From an uncultured Clostridia bacterium (GTDB taxonomy: Bacteria; Bacillota; Clostridia; Christensenellales; Borkfalkiaceae): a stretch of 60,074 nt of DNA. Shown here piece after piece: positions 15,341 through 25,287 of this stretch. The DNA is taken from contig CANRKK010000009.1 in NCBI GenBank assembly GCA_947631195.1, forward strand, positions 1-60,074, read 5' to 3'. How positions within the stretch are numbered: the stretch's first letter is position 1; every line of letters starts with the position of its first letter. The translations under genes and the position numbers were made by a program. The notes beneath the pieces were generated by a model. It worked only from the letters and a program-made list of their open reading frames with translations, did not search any database and was not told the DNA's origin.

Positions 15341-17278
15341 TTACTTTGTAAAGCAGAATGAATAGTAGCCTTCTTTTGTGTGCACGGTGCCAGTGCCCGA
15401 GTAGTTGTTTACATAGACGTAATTGGAATATCCCTCAAGGAACAGAGTATGCGCGCCCTTCTGTACGCTGAAGGTTATATAGCCCTCGGCGTCGGTGGTG
15501 AGCGGTTTTGCCTCGCCGCCGTCCACAATTAAACTTACCGAGCGGTTTGCCGCGGGAGTTTCGCCGTCTTTAACCTGAATCTTTACTTCATAACTTTCGG
15601 GGGACTTGTCGTTTGCGATCTTTATGCGGTAGTAAGCGCAGTCATATTCGAGCACTCCGTTGTTCTGCCCGCTGACAAACAGAATGTAGTCCTCTATTAT
15701 TATATCCTCGCCGCCGAGCTCGCCGAGCTTTTCGCCCTGCGCAAACGATGAAGAAACATAATTGTTCGTGGCAAGAAGGAGCTTGTTTTCGGTATCTTCC
15801 CTGTTTAAAACCGTGCCGTTATCAAGCTTTACTTCCGTCACTCTGCTGCCCGCCTCGCCCGCGGGATCATATGTATAGGAAAAGCCGCTGCACTGTATAA
15901 AGCTGCCGCTGACGCGCTCTATCTGCAATAAGCCCGTTTCATCCTGTCCAGTGGTTGCAAGACCCTTTTCTATTGCCGCATAGAGCTCTGCAGGGGAGAC
16001 CTTCAAAACCTCCACCATGTTGCCGTGATTGAAGGCGCTGAGCACGTCTCCGCGCGTTACCTTTGAGCCGCCCGTATGCCATGTGGGCAGGCTTTGGGAA
16101 ATGCCGCCGCCGTTTTCCACGGCTATTACGGGGAGATCGAGCGATTCGTTTGCGGCAAACTGTTCGGCATAGTATTTAAAAGCGTCGGTGACAAAATCGC
16201 CGTAGGACGTTTCCACCGCGCGCGATTCCACATAATCGTAGCAGATATATCCTCCCCAAAGGGGCGCTTTGAGCGTGCACAACTCCTCGTCCAAAACTTG
16301 TTTCTGCCGCGCGTTTATGGTATCTATAACCGTTGCGACTTCTTCGCCCTTGGCCGCGCCCGCTTCCGTAACGGGGTAGGCCATAGCCTCGTCATAGCCG
16401 AGCACCTCGCCCTGCGCTTTGAAACTTACGCCCTCTTTGCTCTCCTTGAAATTTATGGTAATCTTGCCGAGATTTGCAAAGTTAACTCCCGTCTGCACCA
16501 CGGGAACGCCCTCCACCGACGTTTCCTCCACGGTGTGGCTGTGCCCGTCTATTATTGCGACAACGTTTGCCCACTCCTCGGCGGTAAAGGATTGTACGAG
16601 TTTTTCGCTCGTGCAGGAGACGGCCGAGGCGTTGTCGCCCATATGGCATACAAGCACTATCGCGTCCGTTTTATCCTTCAAGTTTGCCATCTCGGCCTTT
16701 GCCGCGGCGATCTCGTCCTCAAACGTGATTCCGCTCAAAAGCGTGGGATTTGTGGAGGTTGCGGTTGAAACGGTGGTCAAACCTATAAAACCTATCTTAT
16801 AGTCGGCCCTCTCTATTATAACCGAGCTTTGGAGAAAAGCCGAGCCGTCCTTTTTGACGTTTGCGGCGAGTATGGGGAAATCGGCATTTTGGGCGTTTTG
16901 CAAAAGCACGTCTGCGCCGTAGTCAAATTCGTGGTTACCTGCCGCCATAAGGTCGTAGCCCGCCGCGTTCATCGCCGTTATAACGTCTGCCCCGCGCGAA
17001 ACGGAGGCAAACGAAGCTCCCTGCGTTGCGTCGCCCGCGTCAACGAGAACAGAGTTGGCCGTAGACGCCTTTATCGCGGCGGTTTGAACCAAGCCTATCA
17101 CGCTTTTTTCGTCGTTTACAAGCGAACCGTGCATATCGTTGGTTGTAAAAATCGTTACCGTGGCGCTGTCCCGCGGGACAAAATCACCTTGACCTGCACC
17201 GCCCGTACATGCGGCAAACCCGAACGCAGTTATCAGCGCGAGCGCCGCAGATAAAATGGAAACTATTGACTTTTTCAT
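15341..17278 (-). CDS. 5'-nucleotidase / metallophosphatase lipoprotein
   Basis: A 645-residue surface lipoprotein. A signal peptide ends in lipobox GFAAC (Cys near 24). The metallophosphatase domain has TIFTTNDMHGSL, LVDAGDATQG, AAGNHEFDYG, and IDGHSHT, the two-metal site of the UshA/YfkN family. The C-terminal 5'-nucleotidase domain (about 350-530) has VENGGGIS and GDVLSAFNHGN. The last ~100 residues look like a beta-rich add-on domain. It probably removes phosphate from extracellular nucleotides. CGAGGA precedes the ATG; a promoter lies at 17314-17342. Confidence 0.93.
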   Translation of the reverse strand: MKKSIVSILSAALALITAFGFAACTGGAGQGDFVPRDSATVTIFTTNDMHGSLVNDEKSVIGLVQTAAIKASTANSVLVDAGDATQGASFASVSRGADVITAMNAAGYDLMAAGNHEFDYGADVLLQNAQNADFPILAANVKKDGSAFLQSSVIIERADYKIGFIGLTTVSTATSTNPTLLSGITFEDEIAAAKAEMANLKDKTDAIVLVCHMGDNASAVSCTSEKLVQSFTAEEWANVVAIIDGHSHTVEETSVEGVPVVQTGVNFANLGKITINFKESKEGVSFKAQGEVLGYDEAMAYPVTEAGAAKGEEVATVIDTINARQKQVLDEELCTLKAPLWGGYICYDYVESRAVETSYGDFVTDAFKYYAEQFAANESLDLPVIAVENGGGISQSLPTWHTGGSKVTRGDVLSAFNHGNMVEVLKVSPAELYAAIEKGLATTGQDETGLLQIERVSGSFIQCSGFSYTYDPAGEAGSRVTEVKLDNGTVLNREDTENKLLLATNNYVSSSFAQGEKLGELGGEDIIIEDYILFVSGQNNGVLEYDCAYYRIKIANDKSPESYEVKIQVKDGETPAANRSVSLIVDGGEAKPLTTDAEGYITFSVQKGAHTLFLEGYSNYVYVNNYSGTGTVHTKEGYYSFCFTK

Positions 17279-17313
17279 TTTTATTCCTCGGTAAATTTAT
17301 TTATTTGAGGCTT

Positions 17314-17342
17314 ATTTTAGCACTTATAATTGCCCGTTGCAA
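17314..17342 (-). promoter_or_regulatory. SigA-type promoter for the nucleotidase
   Basis: Minus strand TTGCAA (17337-17342), a 17-base spacer and TAAAAT (17314-17319). Confidence 0.65.
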
Positions 17343-17378
17343 ATAAATAGAACCATAATTATTTGAAAAATATGTGAA

Positions 17379-17407
17379 AATCCGCCGCAAAAATTTTGCG
17401 GCGGATT
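17379..17407 (-). terminator. Terminator after mrp
   Basis: AATCCGCCGCAAAA and TTTTGCGGCGGATT form a 14-bp stem with a one-base centre, ten bases downstream of the mrp stop. The minus-strand tail is T-rich. Confidence 0.75.
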
Positions 17408-17416
17408 TAAAATTAT

Positions 17417-18250
17417 TTACTTTTTTTCGAGTTGACCGAAAATCTTGCCCCAAAAATCTGACAGCACGTCGTCCCTGTACTCCAGCTTGCCGAGGTCTGC
17501 GGCCTTTGTGAGTTCTGGGTCTATTGGCAGTTTTGCCACGGCGGGAATACCGTATTCCAAAGCCAGCGCGTCCACTCCGCTTTCACCGAACACGGAGATC
17601 TTTCTGCCGCAGTCGGGACAGGTGATATAGCTCATATTTTCGACAATGCCCAAGATGGGAATATTCATGAGGTTGGCCATATTCACGGCTTTTTTAACTA
17701 TCATTCCCACCAAATCCTGCGGCGTGGTGACGACTATTATGCCGTCTATGGGAACGCTCTGGAACACCGTGAGCGGCACGTCGCCCGTGCCGGGGGGCAT
17801 ATCTATAAACATAATGTCTACGCCCGTCCAGATGACGTCCGTCCAGAACTGCATGACCGTCCCCGAAATGAGGGAGCCGCGCCATACTACGGGTTCGGCC
17901 TCGTTTTCAAGAAGCACGTTCATAGACATGACCTGTATGCCGCCGCCCGTAACAACGGGGAGTATGCCGAGCTCGGTGCCCGTGGCGCGCTCGTGTATGC
18001 CGAACATTTTGGGAATGGAAGGCCCCGTGATGTCGGCGTCCATGACGGCGGTCACTTGGCCGCTTGCCTGTGCCGCCGCCGCAAGCAGGGCGCAAGTCAT
18101 GGATTTGCCCACCCCGCCCTTGCCGCTGACCACGGCTATTACCTTTTTGATATCGCTCATCTTGTGGGGCTCTTTTAAAAGACTCTTTTTGTCCCGCGAG
18201 GAACAGTCTTTGCCGCACGACGAGCAATCATTATTGCATTTTTCAGCCAT
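17417..18250 (-). CDS. Mrp/NBP35-family iron-sulfur carrier ATPase
   Basis: A 277-residue P-loop ATPase that assembles or carries Fe-S clusters. A Cys-rich N-terminus (CNNDCSSCGKDCSS) precedes the deviant Walker A GKGGVGKS; DADITGPSIPKMFG, DMPPGTGD and the C-terminal CPDCG pair are typical of Mrp/ApbC proteins. AAGGAG lies six bases before ATG 18250; the upstream in-frame start adds six residues without support. The gene is divergent from the SRP RNA gene. Confidence 0.93.
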   Translation of the reverse strand: MAEKCNNDCSSCGKDCSSRDKKSLLKEPHKMSDIKKVIAVVSGKGGVGKSMTCALLAAAAQASGQVTAVMDADITGPSIPKMFGIHERATGTELGILPVVTGGGIQVMSMNVLLENEAEPVVWRGSLISGTVMQFWTDVIWTGVDIMFIDMPPGTGDVPLTVFQSVPIDGIIVVTTPQDLVGMIVKKAVNMANLMNIPILGIVENMSYITCPDCGRKISVFGESGVDALALEYGIPAVAKLPIDPELTKAADLGKLEYRDDVLSDFWGKIFGQLEKK

Positions 18251-18297
18251 AAATCTCCTTAAATACAAAAGATTGTTTCGACAAATATATTATATTC

Positions 18298-18326
18298 ATT
18301 TTAAATACGGGGCAAAAAAAAGTCAA
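18298..18326 (-). promoter_or_regulatory. SigA-type promoter for mrp
   Basis: Minus strand TTGACT (18321-18326), a 17-base spacer and TAAAAT (18298-18303). Confidence 0.65.
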
Positions 18327-18343
18327 GCTATAAAGCAATTTAG

Positions 18344-18372
18344 TTGCAAATTAAAAAAATATCTGCTAAAAT
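18344..18372 (+). promoter_or_regulatory. Promoter for SRP RNA
   Basis: TTGCAA (18344-18349), a 17-base spacer and TAAAAT (18367-18372), seven bases before the predicted RNA 5' end. Confidence 0.75.
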
Positions 18373-18379
18373 AATTTTA

Positions 18380-18650
18380 CTGTGCTGGGTGGGGAGTTTG
18401 CGGTGCCCTGTACCTGCAATCCGCAATAGCAGGACCGACCGTCTTTCCCGACGGAGCATGTGGAAGGCCGCGCCTTATAAGGAGCGTTGATATCAAGGTC
18501 TCATGCAACCGCAGGCTGCGAACCGTGTCAGGATAGGGATATAGCAGCACTAAACAGTTTTAGCGGTGTGCCATGAGGTAGCTTTGAAGGAGCCGCCTGT
18601 AAGGTTTACGCTTCGGCATGTTCCGGCAAAAAAGACTGCACAGCTTTTTT
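18380..18650 (+). ncRNA. ffs: Signal recognition particle RNA, long Alu-containing form
   Basis: The 5' Alu region reads GGTGGGGAG...GCGGTGCCCTGTACCTGCAA with AGCAGG, as in Bacillus scRNA. The S-domain helix 8 has GTGTCAGGATAGGGATATAGCAGCA, written here in parts: GTGTCAGG and GCAGCACTAA. The ends CTGTGC (18380-18385) and GCACAG (18638-18643) pair, and a C plus six T's follow as terminator. About 265 nt, the length of the Gram-positive spore-former type. It scaffolds Ffh for co-translational membrane targeting. Confidence 0.93.
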
Positions 18651-18660
18651 AAAAAATTCA

Positions 18661-18684
18661 GCCTCCGACGATATCGTCGGAGGC
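18661..18684. terminator. Bidirectional terminator
   Basis: A perfect 12-bp palindrome (GCCTCCGACGAT and complement) followed by TTTT, between the SRP RNA gene and the convergent uppP. Confidence 0.85.
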
Positions 18685-18701
18685 TTTTACTTGCAATTTA
18701 T

Positions 18702-19532
18702 TCATATAGCGCCGAGATGGCCCGTGAAATTAAGGACGAGACATACTGCCGAAAATATGGCAAGATATAGCGAAAACCACTTGTAGTTTGCGTTTTTTAT
18801 CGCTTTTAGCATCACCTTTATGGCAAACAGCCCGACCACGGCGGATATTACAAACCCGAGCGCCACGGCCACGGCAAAATTTACGCCGCCGTCCGAAAAG
18901 GTTTGCCGGATTTCTCCGTTCAGCAGTCCCTTTACAAGATCGACCGCAAAGCCGCCCAAAATTACCGGTATGGACATTAAAAAGGAAAATTTTGCAATCT
19001 CTTCGCCGTTGCCGTTTGCAAGCGTGCCTGCGCAGATAGTGGAACCGCTCCTCGATATCCCAGGAAGAATGGCAACTGCCTGCGCGAACCCCATGGGAAT
19101 AACCGTTTTAAAAGTTATCCCGCCGCTTTCCTTTCCCGCCTTTGCGCGCCTTTTTACAAGCGTTTCGGTCATAAACAGCACAGCTGCCGTGATAAGGAAA
19201 AATACCGAAAGGAAAATCCCCACATAGTTGCCGCCGCTTATAAAATCCTCGACGCTGTCGCCTGCCAAAACCCCCGCAAGTCCCGCGGGAAGGGTGGCCA
19301 ACGCCAAAAAACCCAAGGTTTTAAACGGTTTTTTAAAGAGCGATAAAATATCCTTAAAGAAAACTGTGCACACGGCTACAGCCGTTCCGAGATGAAGCAC
19401 AAGCGGTATAAACAGTCCGCCGTCAAGCCCAAAGAGCCTTTGCAGGAATATTAGGTGCCCCGATGACGAAACGGGGAGAAATTCGGTTAGTCCCTGCACA
19501 AGCCCTAAAACTGCCGCTTGCCATATTTCCAT
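18702..19532 (-). CDS. uppP: Undecaprenyl-diphosphatase UppP (BacA)
   Basis: A 276-residue polytopic membrane enzyme that dephosphorylates undecaprenyl diphosphate to recycle the cell-wall lipid carrier. Family motifs are present: GLVQGLTEFLPVSSSGHL at the N-terminus and PGISRSGSTI near residue 160. About eight hydrophobic segments are visible. It starts 12 bases after the foldase lipoprotein gene and is the last gene of the prs-pth-mfd run. Confidence 0.97.
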   Translation of the reverse strand: MEIWQAAVLGLVQGLTEFLPVSSSGHLIFLQRLFGLDGGLFIPLVLHLGTAVAVCTVFFKDILSLFKKPFKTLGFLALATLPAGLAGVLAGDSVEDFISGGNYVGIFLSVFFLITAAVLFMTETLVKRRAKAGKESGGITFKTVIPMGFAQAVAILPGISRSGSTICAGTLANGNGEEIAKFSFLMSIPVILGGFAVDLVKGLLNGEIRQTFSDGGVNFAVAVALGFVISAVVGLFAIKVMLKAIKNANYKWFSLYLAIFSAVCLVLNFTGHLGAI

Positions 19533-19544
19533 AGATTACCTTGA

Positions 19545-21758
19545 TCAGCCTAAATTCAAAAGATCCTGATATGCCTCTTGCTTTTTGCTTACGGTATTGT
19601 CCTTATTGAACTGCGTCATTATCTGCGTTCTTCTGCGCGTGGATATCTCCGCAATGTCGTTGCTCTTTACCCATTCGTAGAAAAGATTTTCAAACGTTCC
19701 CTCAACTTCTACGTTGGCTTCCCAATCGGGAGTATAGACGTTGCCACCCTCGCTGTTGTAGGTGTAGGTTACGTATATGAGGTGCCAGCCGTAGTCGCCT
19801 GCGCACACGTTGAATGTGCCGGGGCCCGCCTTTATTGCCTGCTGGGCAGCATATTCGAACTCCTTGATGTAGCCCGTGCTGTCGCCTATATTCACCGAAT
19901 AGCCGAGATATTTGGAAAGAATACCCGTGTCGGTGGTGTATGCATATTGCAGCTCGTTGACCGCCGCAAGGGCCTTGTACTGCTCGCTATCCTTGTATAA
20001 CAAGCCTGCTTTGAATGCGGGGTCATTTTCGGGAAGCGTCACTTTGCCAGAAGCGTAGATAAAGTTTTCGTAGTCGATTTCTTTTTTGTCTGCGGTTGAA
20101 TCCTTGTAGAGAGTCTCCCCGGTAAGCGAAGTGTAATAACCGTCGTTGCCCGTTGCGGGGTCGTAAGAATTATCGAAAGTTACCTTTTCGCCGCCGAGTA
20201 CATAATCAATATATGCTTTGAATTCTTGAAGCATACCGTCTATGCCGAGTTTGTTGGGAATTAATTGATATTTGCCGTCCTCAAGCTCATAAACGGCGCC
20301 GTTGTAGGAATATTGTCCTATATATTTTTCAAGCGGCTCGTACTGCGAGCTGTTTTTAAGGTTGTTTTCAAAGAACAGATAGGTGCGGTTTGCGTCGCCG
20401 CCGTCATAGTAGTCAAACCCATCCTCGGCTTTGAAAGAATAGTCGGTTGTGCCGTTGAACCATGCCGAACGCTGGTCTATGGTTTGGATAGCCTTGAGCA
20501 AATCGTTTCTTTTAATGTAGTAATCCGCGGTGTAGCCGCTCTCCTCGTCGTCGTCCTGATACTGCGTTTGAAGCGTTGTGAGCGCGGCGCTCTGCTTTGC
20601 GCTGAAGGGAAGCAAGATGTTGTAGACAAAGCCATACGTGCCCTCGCTTTCGGTGTCGGGCGCATATAAAATGAACGAAGTGTCGGAAAGGCTGTCCATC
20701 GTGCTTGTAAAGCCCGAATTTTGGTTGCTCTGCTTCTGGCTCTCAAGCTGGCTCTGATAGAAAGCGTCGAGATACTCGTACTTGTTGTCGTCGGTGAGCT
20801 TGTTCTCCTGCTCCTTTTCGTATAAATCATAGTACTTGTTGATTACGCGGTTTTCGAGCTGGGAAACGTATTCTTTTTGAATATAAGCTATGCCTGCCTT
20901 GTCGTTGTCTATTCCACCGCAAACGTTGCGGAGAGCGTCCTTTGAGGGGTCCACAAGCTCGTTGTTAATAAGGGCGGATATAAAATTGTTGTATGCTTTA
21001 GTTCTCGTCACCTGGTTGGAGCCCTCAAGCATATCGTCCTGATATACGCCGCTGTCGGAAATGAGGTTGCCCTCGTAGCCCGTATAAACGCCGTAGTTTA
21101 AGGTCTTGTCCTCGTTGGCGGGATAGTAGTCCTCCACCTCGGCGTCAACGCCGTCGGGGACGGCGTGCGTTTCGGTGCCCGCGTTATCCTCGTCCTCCTC
21201 GAGCATGTCCTCCTCGTAGGAATCTATGGCCGAATTGAGGGTTTGATAGAGGTTGTACTTTGCGATTTTTATCTCCTTGTCGGGATCTTCCGCGCTTACG
21301 CTGCCGTCGGTGAGAAGATACTCGAGCTTTTCGATATAAGTCGCCTTGGAATTGTATTCGTTGAGAACGGTTGACGAAGCTCCCGTACCCGCCTTGTCGT
21401 TGAGCAGATACATGATGGCGTACTGGGTTATTACGGCGTTTTCAACAAGGCCGTCAACCAACATATTGAACACGTCGGCATAGCCGTAGCCGCTGTTGAC
21501 ATAGGACATGCCCACGTTTACATAATAGGCAATCAGCTCGCTCTTATATATTTCCGTCGTGCCCACAGCCGATTTAAAATTGTTTATAAGCTGCGTGTCA
21601 AACGTATCCATGCCCTCCGCCTCAGAGATGTTTACGGTGGCAATCACCTTGTTCATATCGCTGTTTTCATTGGACGGCGTAAGGGAACACCCTGTAAATG
21701 CGGCTGTTAATGCCAATGACGACGCTAAAACGACGCCTGCAATTCTTTTCTTGTTCAT
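19545..21758 (-). CDS. Foldase-like lipoprotein (SurA/PrsA-related)
   Basis: A 737-residue lipoprotein with lipobox AFTGC near residue 24. The N-terminal portion (YKSELIAYYVNVG, LVDGLVENAVITQYAI) resembles SurA/PrsA-type chaperone regions, and the C-terminal stretch AAQQAIKAGPGTFNV...YGWHLIYVTYTY resembles the end of a parvulin domain. The middle (about 150-620) is long, acidic and unlike PrsA, which is usually about 300 residues. Position just after mfd is common for such genes in Clostridia. GGGAG precedes the ATG and an own promoter is present at 21804-21832. Peptidyl-prolyl isomerase activity is not assured. Confidence 0.75.
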   Translation of the reverse strand: MNKKRIAGVVLASSLALTAAFTGCSLTPSNENSDMNKVIATVNISEAEGMDTFDTQLINNFKSAVGTTEIYKSELIAYYVNVGMSYVNSGYGYADVFNMLVDGLVENAVITQYAIMYLLNDKAGTGASSTVLNEYNSKATYIEKLEYLLTDGSVSAEDPDKEIKIAKYNLYQTLNSAIDSYEEDMLEEDEDNAGTETHAVPDGVDAEVEDYYPANEDKTLNYGVYTGYEGNLISDSGVYQDDMLEGSNQVTRTKAYNNFISALINNELVDPSKDALRNVCGGIDNDKAGIAYIQKEYVSQLENRVINKYYDLYEKEQENKLTDDNKYEYLDAFYQSQLESQKQSNQNSGFTSTMDSLSDTSFILYAPDTESEGTYGFVYNILLPFSAKQSAALTTLQTQYQDDDEESGYTADYYIKRNDLLKAIQTIDQRSAWFNGTTDYSFKAEDGFDYYDGGDANRTYLFFENNLKNSSQYEPLEKYIGQYSYNGAVYELEDGKYQLIPNKLGIDGMLQEFKAYIDYVLGGEKVTFDNSYDPATGNDGYYTSLTGETLYKDSTADKKEIDYENFIYASGKVTLPENDPAFKAGLLYKDSEQYKALAAVNELQYAYTTDTGILSKYLGYSVNIGDSTGYIKEFEYAAQQAIKAGPGTFNVCAGDYGWHLIYVTYTYNSEGGNVYTPDWEANVEVEGTFENLFYEWVKSNDIAEISTRRRTQIMTQFNKDNTVSKKQEAYQDLLNLG

Positions 21759-21803
21759 AAATAATGACTCCCAAAAAGGTTGTTTACAATAAAATCTTTT
21801 ACC

Positions 21804-21832
21804 ATTATATAATATTTAAAATATTATAGCAA
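21804..21832 (-). promoter_or_regulatory. Candidate promoter for the foldase lipoprotein
   Basis: Minus strand TTGCTA (21827-21832), a 17-base spacer and TATAAT (21804-21809), in the 80-base gap after mfd. Confidence 0.6.
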
Positions 21833-21838
21833 TTAATT

Positions 21839-24800
21839 TTAGGCGTTTTGAAGGGCAAATTTCAAAAATTTTGTCATTCCGAGCATAGTTTTTTTAGGTC
21901 CCTGACCGTTGCCGAACACCACGAGCGGGGCGCGCGCCATCGAAAGGGTTACGTCGCTATGGAAACGCTCAAGCGCGGAATTGAGCCCTTTATGCTCCAA
22001 ACTGTTGATGGAGGGCAGTTCCAAAAAGTTTTTCTCCCTGCCCACGGATATTTTTTTGACGTTGAATTTTTGCGCATACGACTTTAAAACGGCAATGATC
22101 ATAAGGTTTAAAACGGACTCGGGCATTTCCCCGTAGTTGTCCTCGATGGATGCGCATACCCGCTTGTAGTCGTCCACAGTGCGGATTTCCGCAATCTGCT
22201 TGTAGCAATCCAGCCTGCCCGCGCTGCTTTCGATATATTTTTCGGGAATGTACGCCGAAACCTGTATATCCAGCTCGGCGGCGAACTGCGGCTCGCCCGT
22301 GAGCTCCTCCTTTAAAAGTTTGGAGTAGAGTTCATATCCGACCTTATCCATATGACCGTGCTGTTCGGCGCCCAAGACGTTGCCCGCGCCGCGGATCTCC
22401 AAATCCCGCATGGCTATTTTAAATCCCGAACCGAGTTCGGTAAACTGCATTATGGCCTTGAGCCGCTCGGTGGCGTCGGATGTGAGCACCTTTTCCCCCT
22501 TAAACGTGAAATAGGCCTGCGCGAGGCGGGAACTCCTGCCCACCCTGCCCCTCAGCTGATAGAGCTGGGAAATGCCGAGGCGGTCGCTGTCGATGACTAT
22601 CAGCGTGTTTGCGTTGGGGAGGTCGATGCCGTTTTCGATTATAGTCGTTGTTACCAAGACGTTTTTTTCGCCGCGGTAAAATGAAAATACGGAATTTTCC
22701 AAAGTATCCCTGTCCATTCTGCCGTGCGCGTACGTCACCTTTGCTTCGGGGACGATGGCGCAGATGCGCGCGGTGAACGTGGCGATGCTTTCCACCCTGT
22801 TGTACAGTATAAACACCTGCCCCCCGCGTGAAATTTCGCGTATTACTGCGTCGCGGATAAGCGTTTCGCTCTCCTCCACCACGTAGGTCTGGACGGGCAG
22901 CCGCTTTTGCGGGGGAGTGTTGATTGTGGAAATATCGCGTATCCCCGCAAGCGACATGTGCAACGTGCGCGGAATGGGCGTGGCCGTCATGGTGAGGCAA
23001 TCCACGTCTTTTTTTACATGCTTGATCTTTTCCTTGTGCTCCACGCCGAAACGCTGTTCCTCGTCCAGCACCAAGAGCCCCAAATCATAAAATTTGACGT
23101 CGTCGGAAAGAAGCCTGTGCGTGCCTATAATCAGGTCGATATCGCCGTTTGCAAGGTCCTTTAAAGTTTGGGCCTGCTGCGCGGGAGTTTTAAAGCGGTT
23201 GAGTTTATCCACGCGCACGCCGAACTCCTCAAAACGCTTTACGGCGGTGTTGTAGTGCTGTTCGGAAAGGATAGTGCTGGGACACATGATCGCCGCCTGT
23301 TTGCCCCCCAAAACGGCAAGATATACCGCGCGGAGAGCTACTTCCGTTTTGCCGTAGCCGACGTCGCCGCAGAGCAACCTGTCCATAACTTTTTCCGAGC
23401 ACATATCGCGCTTTATTTCCTCGACGGACAGGAGCTGGTCGGGGGTTTCCTCGTACTCGAAACTGTTTTCGAATTCCTGCATCATCGCCGCGTTTTCGGG
23501 GAAGGCATAACCGCGCTTTCGGCTGCGCTCGGCGTATAGTTCCTTTAAATCGAAGGCAAGTTTTTTTATGGACTGGCGCACCCGCTCCTTTACGCGCTCA
23601 AAATCCGCCCCGCCTATTTTAGAGAGAGCAGGCGCGCTGTCGCCCACGTATTTGGAGAGGATATCCATCTGTTCCACGGGCACGTACAGCGTGTCGCCGC
23701 CCTTGTATTCGATGGCGACGTATTCCTTTATGCCGTCGATGGTCTCAATCTTTTTAGTGCCCGTTATTTTGCCTATGCCGTGCTTTTCGTGCACGCAGTA
23801 GTCGCCTATTTCGGGGGCGACGAACATGTCGCCGCGCCGCCGTTTTATGCGCTTTGCAACGGCCTTTGTAAACAGGTCGGAGCTGCCTATTATCACCAAC
23901 TTACATTCATGCAAAATAAGCCCGTGGGCAAGCTCCCCGCCCGACACGGCTATCCCGCGCAGCGCTTCGAGCCTGTCGGGCACCGGATATACGGGCAGAT
24001 ATTCGTCGGTCAAATCGTCGCAGAGCTTTTGGTAACGTTCCACGCTCCCCGCAAAAATGAGCATACGGTATCCGTTTTGCAGCCAATTTTTTGCGTCGGT
24101 TATAAGCTGCGGGAGGGAATTGAGGTAGGACGGCGCGGGGGTCGAGCGCATGTTTATCGTTTTGAGCGGGCGGAAAAAGCCCATGCCCGCCGTGAAAGTC
24201 TGTACGGCAAAATTGCGGAAAGAAGAAAATTCCCGCGTGAGATATTGCGGCGAAACAAGCTGGTCTGCCGAAAAATCGCAGGCCTCGCCGCCCTTTTGCA
24301 ACTCGCCGACGCGCTCTAAATGTTCGCGGTACACCGCGTCCATTCTGTCTGCTATCAGCTTACATTCGTCAAACACGATCAGCGTGTCTGCAGGCAAAAA
24401 ACTCAACACGGTATGGGAATTTTCAAGCAACGGAGCCACGTACGACACTCCCGCGAACGGTATTCCGAGGGCAAGTTTTTCGGCTATTTCGTCGGCTATG
24501 GCGCGCGCCCTTTCGTATGCCTTTACGTTTGGCGATTTTTTGAGCTGCGCGTTTAAAATATCCTTTACGCGCGCCGCGTCCCCCGCCGTAAAAGTAAAGT
24601 CTGCGGCGGAAATAACGGTAAGTTCTTCAAGCTCGGACAGCCTTTCGCCGCTCGTCTGGTCGTAGGGGCGGATTTTTTCCACCGTATCCCCGAAAAAGTC
24701 GACGCGCACGGGGTTTTCGGCGTTTACGGGATATATGTCGAGAATGTCGCCGCGAATTGCAAAAGTGCCCTTTGAATCGGCCGAATATTCACGTACGTAC

Positions 24801-25252
24801 CCCATCGAAACAAGTTTTTCGGGCAGAGAGGAATAGTTATAGTCCCGCCCCGTCCGCAGGGTCACGGACTCTATATGCGCGGGCGCGAGCTGCATCAGCG
24901 ATTCAACGTCCGCAACGGCCACGTCGACGCCCTTTTCTATCTCCGCGAGGGCGCATATCCTCCTGAATATGGCGTCTTTGGAAAGCGCGTCCTTATACAA
25001 AATGACCTCGTCTTTGGGCGTAAGCAACGCGCAGTTCTTTGACGACAAGGCTGAAATCGATTCATATGCGCGGGCGGCGGAAAGCGCGTCTGCGGTCACG
25101 TATAAAATTTTGCCCTCCAAGGCCGCCGCCGTGAGATATTTTTGGGGATCGGACAGCCCAAAAGCCGCCGTCGGCGTGCCGAGGCGGAGTGCTTCCGAAA
25201 GGGCGGGATATTCGCCCTGCAAATTGCGGTAAGTGAAAAACGATTTGTTCAA
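21839..25252 (-). CDS. mfd: Transcription-repair coupling factor Mfd
   Basis: A 1137-residue translocase that removes stalled RNA polymerase and recruits UvrA. An N-terminal UvrB-like part (residues ~1-400), the RNA polymerase-interacting CarD-like region (FVAPEIGDYCVHEKHGIGKI, about 490-550) and a RecG-like helicase with GDVGYGKTEVALRA, DEEQRFG and QLRGRVGRS are all present. The start is TTG 25252 with GGTG upstream; no ATG is near. Length and domain order are normal. It lies 35 bases after pth. Confidence 0.97.
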   Translation of the reverse strand: MNKSFFTYRNLQGEYPALSEALRLGTPTAAFGLSDPQKYLTAAALEGKILYVTADALSAARAYESISALSSKNCALLTPKDEVILYKDALSKDAIFRRICALAEIEKGVDVAVADVESLMQLAPAHIESVTLRTGRDYNYSSLPEKLVSMGYVREYSADSKGTFAIRGDILDIYPVNAENPVRVDFFGDTVEKIRPYDQTSGERLSELEELTVISAADFTFTAGDAARVKDILNAQLKKSPNVKAYERARAIADEIAEKLALGIPFAGVSYVAPLLENSHTVLSFLPADTLIVFDECKLIADRMDAVYREHLERVGELQKGGEACDFSADQLVSPQYLTREFSSFRNFAVQTFTAGMGFFRPLKTINMRSTPAPSYLNSLPQLITDAKNWLQNGYRMLIFAGSVERYQKLCDDLTDEYLPVYPVPDRLEALRGIAVSGGELAHGLILHECKLVIIGSSDLFTKAVAKRIKRRRGDMFVAPEIGDYCVHEKHGIGKITGTKKIETIDGIKEYVAIEYKGGDTLYVPVEQMDILSKYVGDSAPALSKIGGADFERVKERVRQSIKKLAFDLKELYAERSRKRGYAFPENAAMMQEFENSFEYEETPDQLLSVEEIKRDMCSEKVMDRLLCGDVGYGKTEVALRAVYLAVLGGKQAAIMCPSTILSEQHYNTAVKRFEEFGVRVDKLNRFKTPAQQAQTLKDLANGDIDLIIGTHRLLSDDVKFYDLGLLVLDEEQRFGVEHKEKIKHVKKDVDCLTMTATPIPRTLHMSLAGIRDISTINTPPQKRLPVQTYVVEESETLIRDAVIREISRGGQVFILYNRVESIATFTARICAIVPEAKVTYAHGRMDRDTLENSVFSFYRGEKNVLVTTTIIENGIDLPNANTLIVIDSDRLGISQLYQLRGRVGRSSRLAQAYFTFKGEKVLTSDATERLKAIMQFTELGSGFKIAMRDLEIRGAGNVLGAEQHGHMDKVGYELYSKLLKEELTGEPQFAAELDIQVSAYIPEKYIESSAGRLDCYKQIAEIRTVDDYKRVCASIEDNYGEMPESVLNLMIIAVLKSYAQKFNVKKISVGREKNFLELPSINSLEHKGLNSALERFHSDVTLSMARAPLVVFGNGQGPKKTMLGMTKFLKFALQNA

Positions 25253-25287
25253 ATTACACCGCTTTTTTGTTATAGTTTAAACGGGGT

